NCBI GenBank assembly: GCA_017510785.1
Contig: JAFWMH010000032.1
Location: 73,763 to 114,651 of the forward strand
DNA from: Atopobiaceae bacterium
Lineage (GTDB): Bacteria > Actinomycetota > Coriobacteriia > Coriobacteriales > Atopobiaceae
Length of the DNA stretch: 40,889 bases
Direction of reading: 5' to 3'
Under the pieces are notes generated by a model. That model was not told the DNA's origin and did not search any database. It was given only the letters and a program-made list of their open reading frames with translations. Below, one piece after another: positions 39,799 to 40,889 of this stretch (its first letter is position 1; the number at the start of each line of letters is the position of its first letter). Made by a program: the position numbers and the translations under genes.

Positions 39799-39827
39799 AC
39801 AGATGTTCGATGGGGAAAGGGGAGAAG

Positions 39828-40793
39828 ATGGGTATTGCCGACGCACAGTGCAAGTCGTACTTGTCGGATCCGGAGAGGTTTGCCGACGCGTTCAACTACT
39901 TCGTCTACGGCGGAAGGAAGGTGGTGTTGCCCGGAGAGCTCGCGAGGACCGACCCAACGGAGCTCGCATTCCCGGGAGGTGACGGGCGAGTCGCCGTCCA
40001 GAAGTACCGCGATCTGCTTGACTTGTGGGTTGCCATGAGGGACGGGCGTGCGGTGTATGCCGTGCTCGGCATAGAGAGCCAGTCTTACGTGAGCTACGCC
40101 ATGCCCGTGAGGTGCATGCTCTACGACGCGGCGCAGTACGACGGGCGGCTGGCGAAGACACGCAAGGCCCATGCGGCGGAGGGCTACGAGGGACTCGGCC
40201 GGAACGAGCGGCTCACGGGTTTTGCGAGAAGGGACCGTCTGGTTCCCGTTGTCACCCTCGTGCTGTACTTCGGGCCGTCCGAGTGGGACGCGCCGACGTC
40301 TCTGCGCGAGATGCTCGGGGTGCACGACGCGGAGTTGCTCTCCCTTGCGCAGGACTACCGAATCAACCTCGTCGCCCCGGCGGGTATGGCCGTCGGGGAC
40401 TTCGACAAGTTCGGGACGGGGCTCGGCCTGGTGCTCAAGTACTGCAAGTTCTCGAAAAGCAAGGACGAGCTTGGTAAAATAGTGAAGGAGGACAAGAGGT
40501 TTCGCAGCCTGGACGAGGAGAGCGCACGTCTTATCAACGTCGTTACTAATTCGGGGCTCAAGCTGGAAGCAAAGGAAGGGGAGGTCAACATGTGCGAGGC
40601 TATTGACGAGATGCGCCGGGACGCCCGCGAGGAGGGTGTGCGGCGGGGTGTGCGGCGAGGAAAGCTCATGACGCTCTTGGGACTTGTCGACGGGAACGTC
40701 ATAACGATAGACCAGGCGGCGAGTAGCGCCAACATGAGCGTGGCGGACATGAGGGCCGAGTTAGACGCGCTGCGCGCGGTGGGGGCGTCGTAA
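39828..40793 (+). CDS. Rpn-family (PD-(D/E)XK) recombination-promoting nuclease-like protein
   Basis: A 321-residue relative of the Rpn/YhgA transposase-like nucleases. The N-terminal half has CKSYLSDPERFADAFNYFVY, the conserved first motif with Asp-Ala-Phe-Asn, then VAMRDGRAVYAVLGIESQSY containing the ...LGIESQ(S) nuclease core with Glu and Gln, and MPVRCMLYDAAQYD. LVPVVTLVLYFGPSEWDAP is the highly conserved middle. The C-terminal part is variable and charged (MRRDAREEGVRRGVRRG) with a short three-helix end. Rpn proteins are linked to genome rearrangement and phage defence. ATG 39828 follows AAAGGGGAG. An internal start lies at 40590 (see separate entry). Confidence 0.85.
   Translation: MGIADAQCKSYLSDPERFADAFNYFVYGGRKVVLPGELARTDPTELAFPGGDGRVAVQKYRDLLDLWVAMRDGRAVYAVLGIESQSYVSYAMPVRCMLYDAAQYDGRLAKTRKAHAAEGYEGLGRNERLTGFARRDRLVPVVTLVLYFGPSEWDAPTSLREMLGVHDAELLSLAQDYRINLVAPAGMAVGDFDKFGTGLGLVLKYCKFSKSKDELGKIVKEDKRFRSLDEESARLINVVTNSGLKLEAKEGEVNMCEAIDEMRRDAREEGVRRGVRRGKLMTLLGLVDGNVITIDQAASSANMSVADMRAELDALRAVGAS
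40550..40621 (+). repeat. 72-bp direct repeat, first copy (inside the Rpn gene)
   Basis: This copy contains the internal ribosome site, the ATG at 40590 and the first ten codons after it. The second copy is at 40818-40889, differing at only about five positions. Confidence 0.9.
40590..40793 (+). CDS. possible internal product of the Rpn gene (RpnS-like, 67 residues)
   Basis: Inside the Rpn gene and in the same frame, AAGGAAGGGGAGGTCAAC precedes an ATG at 40590. This ribosome site is stronger than that of the full gene. The product, MCEAIDEMRRDAREEGVRRG..., would be the 67-residue C-terminal domain alone. Short proteins made from the 3' end of rpn genes (RpnS) that block the full-length nuclease have been described in enteric bacteria. 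That it is made here is inference. Confidence 0.45.
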   Translation: MCEAIDEMRRDAREEGVRRGVRRGKLMTLLGLVDGNVITIDQAASSANMSVADMRAELDALRAVGAS

Positions 40794-40817
40794 CTCGTGC
40801 CGACGTGTCCGGCGGAG

Positions 40818-40889
40818 TTCGGGGCTCATGCTGGAGGCGAAGGAAGGGGAGGTCGACATGTGCGAGGCTATTGACGAGATGCGCCGGGA
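40818..40889 (+). repeat. 72-bp direct repeat, second copy (after the Rpn stop, cut by window end)
   Basis: The repeat starts 25 bases after the Rpn stop and again provides GAAGGGGAGGT and an ATG at 40858 followed by MCEAIDEMRR. A second, alternative C-terminal cassette with its own ribosome site probably continues beyond the window. Confidence 0.85.

Noticed and set aside
1..40889. tRNA, rRNA or prophage structural genes
   Set aside because: I scanned for tRNA-like clover ends, rRNA-like runs and phage head/tail motifs and found none I could defend.

Overview
The window reads as chromosomal DNA of a high-GC, gut-type actinobacterium. An anaerobic member of the Coriobacteriia (Olsenella/Atopobium/Collinsella-like) fits best: high GC in core genes, GTG/TTG starts beside ATG, strong GGAGG-type ribosome sites, phospho-beta-glucosidase and sugar-phosphate genes, an ECF importer with a DUF4430 lipoprotein, and many small toxin-antitoxin and Rpn genes. 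The assignment is inference; no rRNA or tRNA gene was seen.

Left part (1-12 kb), mostly housekeeping: the 3' end of a GH1 6-phospho-beta-glucosidase; a Phd/YefM-RelE/ParE toxin-antitoxin pair; a strip of broken genes (AAA ATPase scraps, a truncated amino-acid-binding lipoprotein fused to hipB/hipA remnants); a PuuD-like gamma-glutamyl hydrolase; a four-gene glutamate/glutamine-type ABC importer on the minus strand; a PF06541 membrane protein overlapping an HD hydrolase; a glycogen branching enzyme; an SPFH/prohibitin-like protein. Two long hairpins lie between the last two.

Middle part (12-31 kb), a defence island. Two small genes carry in-frame amber codons (a HigA-type antitoxin and a GNAT acetyltransferase). 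A small XRE regulator faces an AT-rich control region with repeated TATAACCGACA-type words. Then comes a complete BREX type 3 operon in the canonical order brxF-brxC-pglXI-brxHII-pglZ-brxA. Two details stand out: BrxF has no visible Walker A motif, and the central 2 kb of pglXI has a much lower GC content than both its ends and its neighbours, as if the specificity part had been exchanged. Next are an ImmA/IrrE-PIN(DUF4411) pair, an orphan DUF6290 antitoxin, a DUF3800 protein preceded by a candidate structured RNA, a frameshifted NADAR gene, a fossil second copy of part of the ImmA gene, and an IS110-family element whose transposase carries an extra C-terminal XRE helix-turn-helix.

Right part (31-40.9 kb): an ECF-type vitamin importer operon (DUF4430 lipoprotein, EcfT, fused double EcfA, S component); a second gene graveyard (alpha-L-rhamnosidase, AAA ATPase, RhuM and aldo/keto reductase fragments); an rpiB plus allulose/ribulose-phosphate epimerase pair divergent from a LacI-family regulator with three matching operators between them; and an Rpn-family nuclease. 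The Rpn gene has a strong internal ribosome site and start that could give a short C-terminal protein (RpnS-like), and exactly this segment is tandemly repeated at the window edge.

BREX-3 itself is a described system. The least ordinary signals are the pglXI mosaic, the Walker-less BrxF, the DUF3800-RNA unit, the IS110-HTH fusion and the duplicated Rpn internal-start cassette.
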